Below are positions 1-6,778 of a stretch of DNA of 64,000 nucleotides, piece after piece (position 1 is the first letter of the stretch; the number at the start of each line of letters is the position of its first letter). Source of the stretch: Halomonas sp. KAO (lineage in GTDB: Bacteria > Pseudomonadota > Gammaproteobacteria > Pseudomonadales > Halomonadaceae); contig NZ_JADNRL010000010.1 in the NCBI RefSeq assembly GCF_015595025.1, forward strand, positions 109,702 through 173,701, read 5' to 3'. The translations under genes were made by a program, and so were the position numbers. The notes below the pieces were generated by a model that was not told where the DNA came from, searched no databases, and saw nothing but the letters and a program-made list of their open reading frames with translations.

Positions 1-48
1 GCAGGCAGCGACCGAGACCAGGGAGCGAAATGTCAAATGAACCGTCCA

Positions 49-459
49 TCATCGCCGATAATCGGGCCGACCAAAGACGATATCCTCGACGATCGTCAAT
101 GGATCCTCGCGATATTCACGCAGGCGACGACGGTCTTGCTCATATTGCCGGTGCGAATGATAGCGGCCGCCATTTCTGTAGTGACCATCATCCCGATGGT
201 GATGGTGGTGGCCCCTCTTCCCCTTCCGGTAGCCCTCATCGTAACGACTGGGTCGTGAATGGCTGGGACGCGACCAGCTGGGTCGTGAGTGGCTGGGTCG
301 CGAACGATGTCCCCCGCCCCAGGCATGGGCCTGGCCAACACTGAGCAACGTGGGGGCTACATAGGCACTGGCCACTCCTGCCCCCAGAGTGGCAAGCAAC
401 CGTCGGCGGCGCTGGCGATGCTGCTCAGCAGCCGTATTCTCATGATCCTGTTGTGACAT
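49..459 (-). CDS. His/Arg-rich exported protein with twin-arginine-like signal
   Basis: A 136-residue protein of unknown function. The start at 459 is preferred over an upstream in-frame one at 498 because a GGAGG lies seven bases before it. Residues about 17-46 form a signal with a run of four arginines, a hydrophobic stretch (LLATLGAGVASAYVAPTLL) and an AHA cleavage-like site, so export (perhaps Tat) is inferred. The mature part is extremely polar: four S-[HW]-S-R-P units in tandem, then a cluster of five histidines, then an Arg/Tyr-rich region ending in a short acidic-hydrophobic segment. The His cluster could bind metal, but nothing shows that directly. No recognised family; not obviously in an operon. 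Confidence 0.6.
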   Translation of the reverse strand: MSQQDHENTAAEQHRQRRRRLLATLGAGVASAYVAPTLLSVGQAHAWGGGHRSRPSHSRPSWSRPSHSRPSRYDEGYRKGKRGHHHHHRDDGHYRNGGRYHSHRQYEQDRRRLREYREDPLTIVEDIVFGRPDYRR

Positions 460-750
460 ATCAGCCTCCAGATTACCCAATAGGCCATAATCGAACACTG
501 TTCATCCTAACCATTGAGAAGACGAGAAGCGGCCGTCGGACGAGTGTTGTCGATTTTTTCCATGAGCGTTGCAGAGTCGCGACACTCGATGACCAATAAA
601 AAAAAGGGGTATCCGGAATAAATGGTTGATTCGTAGATATCACGTCGAGGTAACACCCCGTCTACGCAACGGACTAGCTGGTTGGTGGATGGTTAGAGGA
701 CTGTCCCATCTGTTGACAGAGTCGTCACCAGAAGGCGGTGGCCAGCCCCG
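460..750. other. Intergenic region, no gene recognised
   Basis: About 290 bases between the His-rich protein (leaving to the left) and the 3' end of the LysR gene. It contains an A8 run followed by GGGG near 597-608 but no convincing open frame, clear promoter or terminator hairpin that I can support. Confidence 0.4.
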
Positions 751-1632
751 CTAATCGATACTGAGCGAGAGCCGAGCCACGCACCAGTCCCATACCGCAT
801 CTCGCGGGGCATGAGGTAAGGATGATCGCTTGCGGACGAGGAAATAGCTGGGCTCTTTGATCATGGTCTCATGCGTGACCTCCACTAGACGCCCGGCCTT
901 AAGATCCCCCGCCACAAACGCTCGGCATGCCAAGGCGACGCCCTGGCCAGCCAGGGCTGCATCCAGGGCTAGTGTCGTCTGGTTGAATACCGCACCGGGC
1001 AGCTTGCCGTCGGCACGCAGAAACATCGGCCAGTGATCGTGTGCGTCATGCAAGAGCGGAAGCTCCCTAAGCCGTTCGGTAGAGAGGGGGAGCGGTAACT
1101 CTTTGACCAGATGGGGGCTAGCGACCGCGACCAGCTCCTGGTGGAACAGCAGCTTGGCCTCTAGTCCGGATGGGAACGGGGGGCGGGTTAGCCGCACTGC
1201 GATATCCACCTGGTCGCGCTCAAAATCGGAGAGCGCTTCGGTGGCGACCGTGCGCAATTCCACTCCGGGTAGAGCGGCGTTCAGCTCGGCTAGACGAGGG
1301 ATCAGCAGCTTCGCGGCGAAGGTCGGCGCAACACTGATCGTGACAGTGTCCGGTCGCTCCAGGAGTCGTCCGGTGGCGTCCCCGAGCGTATCGAAGGCGC
1401 GGGTCACGTCCGTCAGGTAGGCCGCGCCCTGTGGCGTCAGGGCGAGGCCGCGCGGCAAGCGCTGGAACAGGGCCTGGCCCAGGTGCTCTTCCAGCGCACG
1501 CACCTGCTGCGCAACGGCGCCTTGGGTGACGCCCAACTCCTCGGCGGCGGCTCGGAAACTCAGTCGGCGGCCTGAGACCTCGAAGGCACGCAGGGCATTG
1601 AGAGGGGGGAGCTTGCGGCGAGATAGCGTCAT
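751..1632 (-). CDS. LysR-family transcriptional regulator (GcvA-like)
   Basis: 293 residues, the usual LysR length. The N-terminal winged helix-turn-helix spans about residues 9-66, opening with the LNALRAFEV segment and containing SFRAAAEELGVTQGAVAQQV; the rest (about 93-290) is the periplasmic-binding-like effector domain. The PPLNALRAFE opening and the sequence around the recognition helix resemble the GcvA/AmpR subgroup. It is divergent from the SDR gene starting at 1739, with a 106-base shared control region, the classic arrangement for a LysR protein that controls its divergent neighbour. The effector is unknown. By inference it regulates the SDR and EamA transporter genes. Confidence 0.9.
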   Translation of the reverse strand: MTLSRRKLPPLNALRAFEVSGRRLSFRAAAEELGVTQGAVAQQVRALEEHLGQALFQRLPRGLALTPQGAAYLTDVTRAFDTLGDATGRLLERPDTVTISVAPTFAAKLLIPRLAELNAALPGVELRTVATEALSDFERDQVDIAVRLTRPPFPSGLEAKLLFHQELVAVASPHLVKELPLPLSTERLRELPLLHDAHDHWPMFLRADGKLPGAVFNQTTLALDAALAGQGVALACRAFVAGDLKAGRLVEVTHETMIKEPSYFLVRKRSSLPHAPRDAVWDWCVARLSLSID

Positions 1633-1738
1633 GGCGGTGCCCTATAGTTTTTCTACAGTCTTACACGTTTATTTATCACGCGAAACTTCGGCTGTCACTT
1701 GACACAATGCCTCCAGAACCTGACCAAAGGAGGCTGTC
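1633..1738. promoter_or_regulatory. Divergent LysR/SDR control region
   Basis: The 106-base gap between the divergent lysR and SDR starts. A TTGACA lies at 1699-1704 on the plus strand, though I see no good -10 at 17 bases. A strong AAAGGAGG Shine-Dalgarno ends at 1731, seven bases before the SDR ATG. AT-rich dyad-like sequence around 1645-1675 would fit a T-N11-A LysR site, but I cannot single one out. Confidence 0.35.
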
Positions 1739-2443
1739 ATGGCTGAAGAAAAAGTGGCTCTCATCATGGGCGGTGGATCCGGTATGGGAGCCGCTGCCGC
1801 GCGCAGATTGGCTCAGGATGGCTATCGTATCGCCATCCTCTCCTCGTCGGGCAAGGGCGAGGCTCTGGCCAAGGAATTGGGTGGTGCCGGTGTCACCGGC
1901 TCGAACCAGTCACCCGACGACGTGAAGCGGGTCGTGGATCTGACGATGGCGACATGGGGGCGGATCGACGCGTTGGTCAATTCCGCAGGTCATGGTCCGC
2001 GCGCACCGATCCTCGATATCCCTGACGAGGACTGGCACCAGGGCATGGATGTCTATTTCCTGAGCGCCGTGCGCCCGATCCGTCTGGTCGCGCCGATCAT
2101 GGAAGCACAGGGTGGTGGTGCCATCGTCAACATTTCGACTACCTGGGCTTTCGAGCCGTCCAGCGTATTCCCGACCTCGGTGGTATTCCGGGCGGGTCTG
2201 GCCAGCTTCACCAAACTCTTCGCGGATGCCTATGCGGCGAAGAATGTCCGCATGAACAATGTGCTGCCCGGCTGGATCGATAGCCTTCCCGAGGTCGATG
2301 AGCGCCGCGACAGCGTGCCGATGGGTCGCTATGGGACCGTCGAGGAAATCGCAGACACCGTGGCCTTCTTGCTGTCGGAAGGCGCGGGCTACGTCACCGG
2401 CCAGAACCTTCGCGTCGATGGCGGCGTGACCCGCTCCATCTGA
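1739..2443 (+). CDS. SDR-fold protein lacking the catalytic Tyr and Lys
   Basis: 234 residues of the classical short-chain dehydrogenase/reductase fold: a glycine-rich nucleotide motif GGGSGMG at residues 11-17, NSAG at 81-84, a NIST serine strand around 131-134, and the C-terminal GYVTGQNLRVDGG signature. The catalytic YxxxK is missing. Aligning on the following AGLASFTK puts Ser147 where Tyr should be and Arg151 where Lys should be. Other close relatives I recall have the same change, so this looks like a subfamily feature rather than a lesion. The protein may bind NAD(P) without standard dehydrogenase chemistry, or use other residues. Divergent from the LysR gene and followed 80 bases later by the EamA transporter, so these three may work together. 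Confidence 0.85.
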   Translation: MAEEKVALIMGGGSGMGAAAARRLAQDGYRIAILSSSGKGEALAKELGGAGVTGSNQSPDDVKRVVDLTMATWGRIDALVNSAGHGPRAPILDIPDEDWHQGMDVYFLSAVRPIRLVAPIMEAQGGGAIVNISTTWAFEPSSVFPTSVVFRAGLASFTKLFADAYAAKNVRMNNVLPGWIDSLPEVDERRDSVPMGRYGTVEEIADTVAFLLSEGAGYVTGQNLRVDGGVTRSI

Positions 2444-2523
2444 AGACGCCTGTCCTACCGCCACAACGGGCCGCCTTTCCTCCGGGAAGGCGCTCGTTGC
2501 GCTTTTCCCGAAGGAGATACGCC

Positions 2524-3432
2524 ATGTTGCGTGCTTATGCTGCGCTCGCCGCGCTCGGCATTATCTGGGGCTCGAACTTCATTTTCATGAAGTGGGCTAC
2601 CGACCTGATCTCACCTACCCAGACGGTATTTCTGCGTGTGCTGTTCGGTTTTCTTCCCCTGGCCCTGGTGGCCTGGCGAGCCAAGGTTCTGACTCGCGAT
2701 CAGCTCCGTCATCTGCCGCACTTCGCGGTCATGTCGGTGATCGCGACGACGTTCTACTATTACGGGTTCGTGGCCGGCACGGCCCGGCTTCCTTCGAGCA
2801 TCGCTGGGCTCCTGAGCGGTTCCATTCCCATCTTCACGTTCATCTGCGCCTTCCTGTTCCTGCGTCAGGATCGCCCGACCGGCCAGATGGCGGCTGGCGT
2901 TGCCCTGGGCTTCATCGGTATCGCACTGAGCGCCCGCCCCTGGGAGGGCACCGGTGGTGTGGCGTTGGCCGGGGTCTTCTGGATGCTGGCCGGGACGCTG
3001 AGCCTCGGGGTGTCATTCGTCTATGCCCAACGGTTCCTGTCGCCGCTGAAACTGCCCCCGCTGGCATTGGCGACCTGGCAGACGGGACTCGCGCTTCTGA
3101 CCCTGGTGATACTGACCGACTTCGACGGCATGGCTGCAATAACGACGGACTCGCGCGCACTCTTAGGAGCGGTCCTTGGCCTAGGTGTGCTGGGCACCGG
3201 CGGGGCCTTCTTCAGCTATTACTTCATCATCGAAAAACTCGGTTCCGTGCAGGCATCCGGTGCGACCTACATCGCCCCGGTGGTGGCCGTGATCATTGGC
3301 GCTGCGGTCGGCGAGGAAATCACCGGTGCCGCCATCCTTGCGCTAGCACTGATCCTCGGGGGCGTGGTGCTGATCCAGACGGGGAAGCGCAGCACCACAC
3401 CTGCTCCCGTTCAGCACCAAGCTGAGGGGTAG
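2524..3432 (+). CDS. EamA/DMT-family transporter
   Basis: 302 residues, almost entirely hydrophobic, with about ten predicted membrane helices arranged as two EamA repeats. It opens with the family's typical first helix (LAALGIIWGSNFIFMKW). The start at 2524 is chosen over an upstream TTG at 2497 because AAGGAG lies seven bases before it. Members of this drug/metabolite transporter superfamily export amino acids, metabolites or drugs; the substrate cannot be read from sequence. It follows the SDR gene on the same strand, so it may share the LysR-controlled transcript. A short polar tail ends the protein. Confidence 0.9.
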   Translation: MLRAYAALAALGIIWGSNFIFMKWATDLISPTQTVFLRVLFGFLPLALVAWRAKVLTRDQLRHLPHFAVMSVIATTFYYYGFVAGTARLPSSIAGLLSGSIPIFTFICAFLFLRQDRPTGQMAAGVALGFIGIALSARPWEGTGGVALAGVFWMLAGTLSLGVSFVYAQRFLSPLKLPPLALATWQTGLALLTLVILTDFDGMAAITTDSRALLGAVLGLGVLGTGGAFFSYYFIIEKLGSVQASGATYIAPVVAVIIGAAVGEEITGAAILALALILGGVVLIQTGKRSTTPAPVQHQAEG

Positions 3433-3642
3433 ACTGATTCCGGGGCGGCCCTTGCTGCTTCTGATAGCATTAGCATGCCCATGAGGGCAGGCATCCGCTC
3501 ACAGAATTCCACTCCGAGAGCGAAGTACAGGATCTGACGCCTTATCTTATAGATAGAATCAGAACGAACCAGGCCGGGCGAGCCGGATGCCTTCGGCCCC
3601 GTTAGCGCTTGTTCCCCACAAAGGGAACACCGCATGACCAGC
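3433..3642. other. Non-coding or unrecognised stretch
   Basis: About 210 bases after the EamA gene. An 81-codon open frame crosses it on the minus strand, but it overlaps the transporter's 3' end, lacks a good ribosome site and matches nothing I recognise. I regard it as non-coding, probably flanking debris of the transposase relic that follows. Confidence 0.35.
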
Positions 3643-3785
3643 ATGCCCGATAACATACTCCACTTGTCGTAATATCACGTTTTGGGCATCAAGGTGGAAG
3701 AACATGATCTCCACTTTCAGGTTGAAGCTCCAATCCCTGTGGCCTGAGAAGAACTTCGGCGTTGATCTATCAATCTTCTGGCGGG
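3643..3785 (+). pseudogene. Relic of an ISL3-type transposase N-terminus
   Basis: From an ATG at 3643 the frame reads MPDNILHLS, a stop at 3670, then YHVLGIKVEEHDLHFQVEAP and IPVA, then a stop at 3745. After a one-base shift it continues EE-FGVDLSIFWRD. This follows, piece by piece, the start of ISL3-family transposases as I remember them, including the place where the first Cys of the zinc-finger should be (here a TGA). Two stops and a frameshift make it non-functional. Nothing of the rest of the transposase is visible, so only a fragment of the insertion remains. The identification is from memory of the family. Confidence 0.5.
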
Positions 3786-3838
3786 ACTAAGCACTTGGAG
3801 GGGCTGGCAGCCCCCTTCAACCAGTTAATCCGGATACC

Positions 3839-3867
3839 AAAAAAAGGCCGACCCGTGAAGGTCGGCC
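3839..3867 (-). terminator. Rho-independent terminator
   Basis: A perfect 8-bp stem (GGCCGACC / GGTCGGCC, loop CGTGAA) is followed on the minus strand by seven T residues. It lies 50 bases downstream of the CcoM-like micropeptide gene and should end its transcript. Confidence 0.8.
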
Positions 3868-3918
3868 CACTGGGGGGATGACTCCCCCCTCCCCTGACGA
3901 CTCGTACCGTGACTGACT

Positions 3919-4029
3919 TCAGCGCTTCTTGCGGTGGTCCCGCACGATGAAGGCGATCCAGCCACCCATGAAAGCGATCATCATCGCGACGGTAACTAAC
4001 CCGAAGACGACGGCGTCATCCAGATACAT
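3919..4029 (-). CDS. ccoM: CcoM-like single-helix membrane micropeptide
   Basis: 36 residues starting MYLDDAVVFG, with one membrane helix (about residues 6-29) and a basic tail RDHRKKR, giving N-out/C-in by the positive-inside rule. The start at 4029 has GGAGGAG six bases upstream; a longer frame back to 4140 has no such signal. Length, the (D/N)AVVxGLVTV opening, the single helix and the basic end resemble CcoM, a small subunit found in the Pseudomonas stutzeri cbb3 cytochrome oxidase. That would place it in the inner membrane as an assembly or stability factor for the oxidase. No cco genes are nearby, so this is a similarity-based call. It is a monocistronic unit with its own terminator. 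Confidence 0.55.
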   Translation of the reverse strand: MYLDDAVVFGLVTVAMMIAFMGGWIAFIVRDHRKKR

Positions 4030-4157
4030 GTTGATCTCCTCCCCGCCTGATGTGTTGAGTCCACTGTAAGCCGGAACGGAGGGGGGAATTCTGATCTGAA
4101 TCAAGTTACGCTCCGGCGCCTGCCGAGAGCCATCAGGCAATTGATTCAGGTCAGTTT

Positions 4158-4664
4158 TCAGAGCAACTTCTTGTCCTCGACCTGGGTGTGGTCCGTGTCG
4201 GGGGGTAGCGGGTGCCCCTTGGCGAGCTCGGCACGGGTGGCCTCGCGTACCGTCAGCACCTCGAGCTCGTAGCGCAGGGTTTGACCGGCCAGGGGGTGGT
4301 TGGTGTCGATCAGCACGCTGTCGTCGCGCACCTCCAGGACGGTGACGATCTGGGGGCCATCATCGCCGGGAGTCTGGAAACGCATGCCGGGCGAGAGCTC
4401 GGGGACCGGGAAGGCGTCCCGCCCCACCTCGCGCTTGAGGGCCTCATTACGCAGACCGTAGGCCTCGGCGGGCATCAGGGTCACGGTCAGTTCGGCCCCT
4501 TTGGCCTGGCCATCCAGGGCACGCTCCAGCCCGGCGACGATATTGTGATGGCCGTGCAGGTATTCGAGGGGCTGCTGACGGGCGCGGGAGTCATCGAGGA
4601 CCTGGCCGGCGGCATCAACCAGCACATAGTGCAGCGTGACGACACACTGGGGAGCGATGGTCAT
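4158..4664 (-). CDS. slyD: FKBP-type peptidyl-prolyl cis-trans isomerase, SlyD-like
   Basis: 168 residues. The N-terminal FKBP half carries the family's VTLHYVLVDAAGQVLDDS start and PLEYLHGHHNIVAGLERAL; the inserted IF chaperone-like lobe runs about residues 70-125; the FKBP strand returns after NHPLAGQTLRYELEVL, the conserved NHPLAG hallmark of SlyD. E. coli SlyD has a long His/Cys-rich metal-binding tail; here the tail is short (about 25 residues, one His pair region) and not metal-rich, as in many SlpA/SlyD relatives. Predicted role: proline isomerisation and folding help in the cytoplasm. AGGAG precedes the ATG. Confidence 0.88.
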   Translation of the reverse strand: MTIAPQCVVTLHYVLVDAAGQVLDDSRARQQPLEYLHGHHNIVAGLERALDGQAKGAELTVTLMPAEAYGLRNEALKREVGRDAFPVPELSPGMRFQTPGDDGPQIVTVLEVRDDSVLIDTNHPLAGQTLRYELEVLTVREATRAELAKGHPLPPDTDHTQVEDKKLL

Positions 4665-4711
4665 GGGCTTCTCCTGAGTGGGAGGGGATAACGTGACTGG
4701 GCGGGGGCGGC

Positions 4712-5245
4712 CTAGCCGCGCCGTAGATTGGCGACCGGCATCTCCAGACGCTGCTGACGCTGCAGCATGTTGAGCAGCACGATGGCGCGCTCCTCCCCCT
4801 TGTGGCTCTCGAACACCGCCTGCAGCTCCTTAAAGGGCCCCTCGGTGATCTGTACCGCCTCGCCGGCCTGGAAGTAGAAGTTGGCATCCTGGTCGCGCTC
4901 GTCTCCCTTGTCGCACAGGGTCGCCACCAGGCTGTCATCCACGGCGATCGGCGTATCGCCGAAGGTGACCAGCTTCAATACGCCCCGGGTGGAGCGGATC
5001 GGCCGCCAGTTGCTGACCAGCCGGTCGAGGCGAATAAACAGATAGTAGGGAAACAGCGGCTCGGTGACCCAGGTCAGCTTGCCGCGGCGCTTCTTCTGAA
5101 CGTCGAGTACCGGATGGAAGACCTCGAAGCCCTGGTTGAGCAGATTCTCGGTGGCGCGAAAGGATTCGCCCCCCTTGCACTGGATCACATACCAGCGCGG
5201 CACGGCCGCAGCGTCTTCCTGGCGGATCGTATCGCTCTCCTTCAT
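4712..5245 (-). CDS. rfaH: Transcription elongation factor RfaH
   Basis: 177 residues, a specialised NusG paralogue. The NGN domain (about 17-115) has the RfaH-type opening WYVIQCKGGESFRATENLLNQ and LFPYYLFIRLD; a KOW-like C-terminal domain follows (about 125-177). RfaH is recruited to RNA polymerase paused at an ops element and keeps long operons (LPS, capsule, exopolysaccharide) transcribed and translated. The start at 5245 has GGGAGA upstream and is preferred over 5278. An acidic, charged N-terminal extension of about 15 residues precedes the NGN domain. No polysaccharide operon or ops site is visible in this window, so its targets lie elsewhere. Confidence 0.88.
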   Translation of the reverse strand: MKESDTIRQEDAAAVPRWYVIQCKGGESFRATENLLNQGFEVFHPVLDVQKKRRGKLTWVTEPLFPYYLFIRLDRLVSNWRPIRSTRGVLKLVTFGDTPIAVDDSLVATLCDKGDERDQDANFYFQAGEAVQITEGPFKELQAVFESHKGEERAIVLLNMLQRQQRLEMPVANLRRG

Positions 5246-5382
5246 GGGGTCTCCCGTCGCTCTGGATGCTGGTATCACTGCCGGGGCTCTGCAACAATCG
5301 CTCGTTGCTTGTGCGCCCCGCTTGCGGGCCGGGCGCCCGGCGAAAGAGGCAAGGATTCTAACACCGTTGCAAGGAGAGCCCC

Positions 5383-6750
5383 ATGCCGACGCCTACCGTG
5401 CAGAGAAGCTGGCGAGATGCCCTGGCGATCTATCTGCGTGCGCCTGTCATCACCATGCTGTTTCTGGGCTTCTCCGCCGGCCTGCCCTTCCTGCTGGTGT
5501 TCTCCACGCTGTCGGCCTGGCTGCGCAGTGACGGCGTCGAGGTGGCCGCGATCGGCTTCTTCGCCTGGATCGGCATGCTCTATTCGATCAAGTTCTTCTG
5601 GGCACCGGTGGTGGACCGCCTGCCACTGCCGTTGCTGACTCGCCGCCTCGGCCAGCGCCGCGGCTGGATGCTGCTAGCTCAGGCGATGATCATCGCCGGG
5701 CTGGTGGGGCTCGCCGGAATCGACCCGCTCGGGCAGCTGCCCCTGGTGGCCGCCTTCGCCCTGCTGGTCGCCTTCGGCAGCGCCACCCAGGATATCGCCA
5801 TCGATGCCTTCCGCATCGAATCGGCGCCCGAGGACATCCAGGCGGCCATGGCCTCCACCTATATCATCGGCTACCGGGGCGGCCTGCTGGCGGCCGGTGC
5901 GGGGGCGCTCTACGTCGCCTCCTGGCTCTCCTGGGAGGCCGCCTACCTGACCATGGCGGCGCTGGTGGGTATCGGCATCATCACGGTACTGGTGCGCCCC
6001 GAACCCGAGCGGCTCTCGCTGGGTACCCAGCTGATACACGAGCCGCGGGTACGGGCCTTCCTGAGGGCCAGTCGCGGAAGACCCAAGCCCCTGCGGCGCC
6101 TGGGTGCCTGGGTGATCGGCGCCATCGTCTGCCCCTTCACCGACTTCTTTACCCGCTATCGGCACAAGGCCCTGTGGCTGCTGCTCTTCGTGGCGGTATT
6201 TCGCATCAGCGACCTGGCCATGGCATCCATGGCCAACCCGCTCTATATCGACCTGGGCTTCACGCTCAAGGAGATCGCCAACGTCACCAATGCGTTCGGT
6301 ATCGCCATGAGCATCGGTGGAGGCATGCTGGGGGGGCTGCTGGTGGCACGCTACGGCATCGGGCCGCTCCTGGTGCTGGGCGCCACGGCCGCCGCCCTGA
6401 CCAATCTGCTGTTCAGCGCCCTGGCGCTGACCGGCCAGAGCCTGCCCATGCTGGTCATGGCCATCGTCGGCGACAACCTGGCCAACGGCCTGGCCAGCGC
6501 GGTCTTTATCGCCTTCCTCTCCAGTTTGACCTCGAGGGCCTATACCGCGACACAGTACGCGCTGTTCTCGTCGCTGATGACCCTGCCGGGCAAGTTCCTG
6601 AGCGGCTTCGGCGGGCTGGTCGTCGAGGTCGAGGGCTACGCCACCTTCTTCCTGATCTCCGCCGTCATGGGGATTCCGGCGGTGCTGCTGGCACTCTGGA
6701 TCAGCCGCGACCGTGAGCTGATGCCGGCCCCCGAGGCATCGAGAGCATAA
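5383..6750 (+). CDS. ampG: AmpG-family muropeptide permease
   Basis: 455 residues of a major-facilitator transporter with 12 or more predicted helices. The first helix region (LGFSAGLPFLLVFSTLSAWL) and the loop ATQDIAIDAFRIE are strong AmpG hallmarks. AmpG imports anhydromuropeptides (GlcNAc-anhMurNAc peptides) from the periplasm for cell-wall recycling, and in species with AmpR/AmpC it feeds beta-lactamase induction. An AAGGAG lies before the ATG. It is a single gene, divergent from rfaH and convergent with the SEC-C gene. Length and hydrophobic pattern are typical. Confidence 0.9.
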   Translation: MPTPTVQRSWRDALAIYLRAPVITMLFLGFSAGLPFLLVFSTLSAWLRSDGVEVAAIGFFAWIGMLYSIKFFWAPVVDRLPLPLLTRRLGQRRGWMLLAQAMIIAGLVGLAGIDPLGQLPLVAAFALLVAFGSATQDIAIDAFRIESAPEDIQAAMASTYIIGYRGGLLAAGAGALYVASWLSWEAAYLTMAALVGIGIITVLVRPEPERLSLGTQLIHEPRVRAFLRASRGRPKPLRRLGAWVIGAIVCPFTDFFTRYRHKALWLLLFVAVFRISDLAMASMANPLYIDLGFTLKEIANVTNAFGIAMSIGGGMLGGLLVARYGIGPLLVLGATAAALTNLLFSALALTGQSLPMLVMAIVGDNLANGLASAVFIAFLSSLTSRAYTATQYALFSSLMTLPGKFLSGFGGLVVEVEGYATFFLISAVMGIPAVLLALWISRDRELMPAPEASRA

Positions 6751-6778
6751 ATACCGGGCGCCTACCTGGCACTGTGGC

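Noticed and set aside
3411..3656. 81-codon minus-strand frame between the EamA gene and the ISL3 relic
   Set aside because: Overlaps the transporter's end, no ribosome site, no recognisable similarity.
4712..5245. Local ops target for RfaH
   Set aside because: No polysaccharide operon or GGCGGTAGCG-like leader is visible near rfaH, so no target is claimed.
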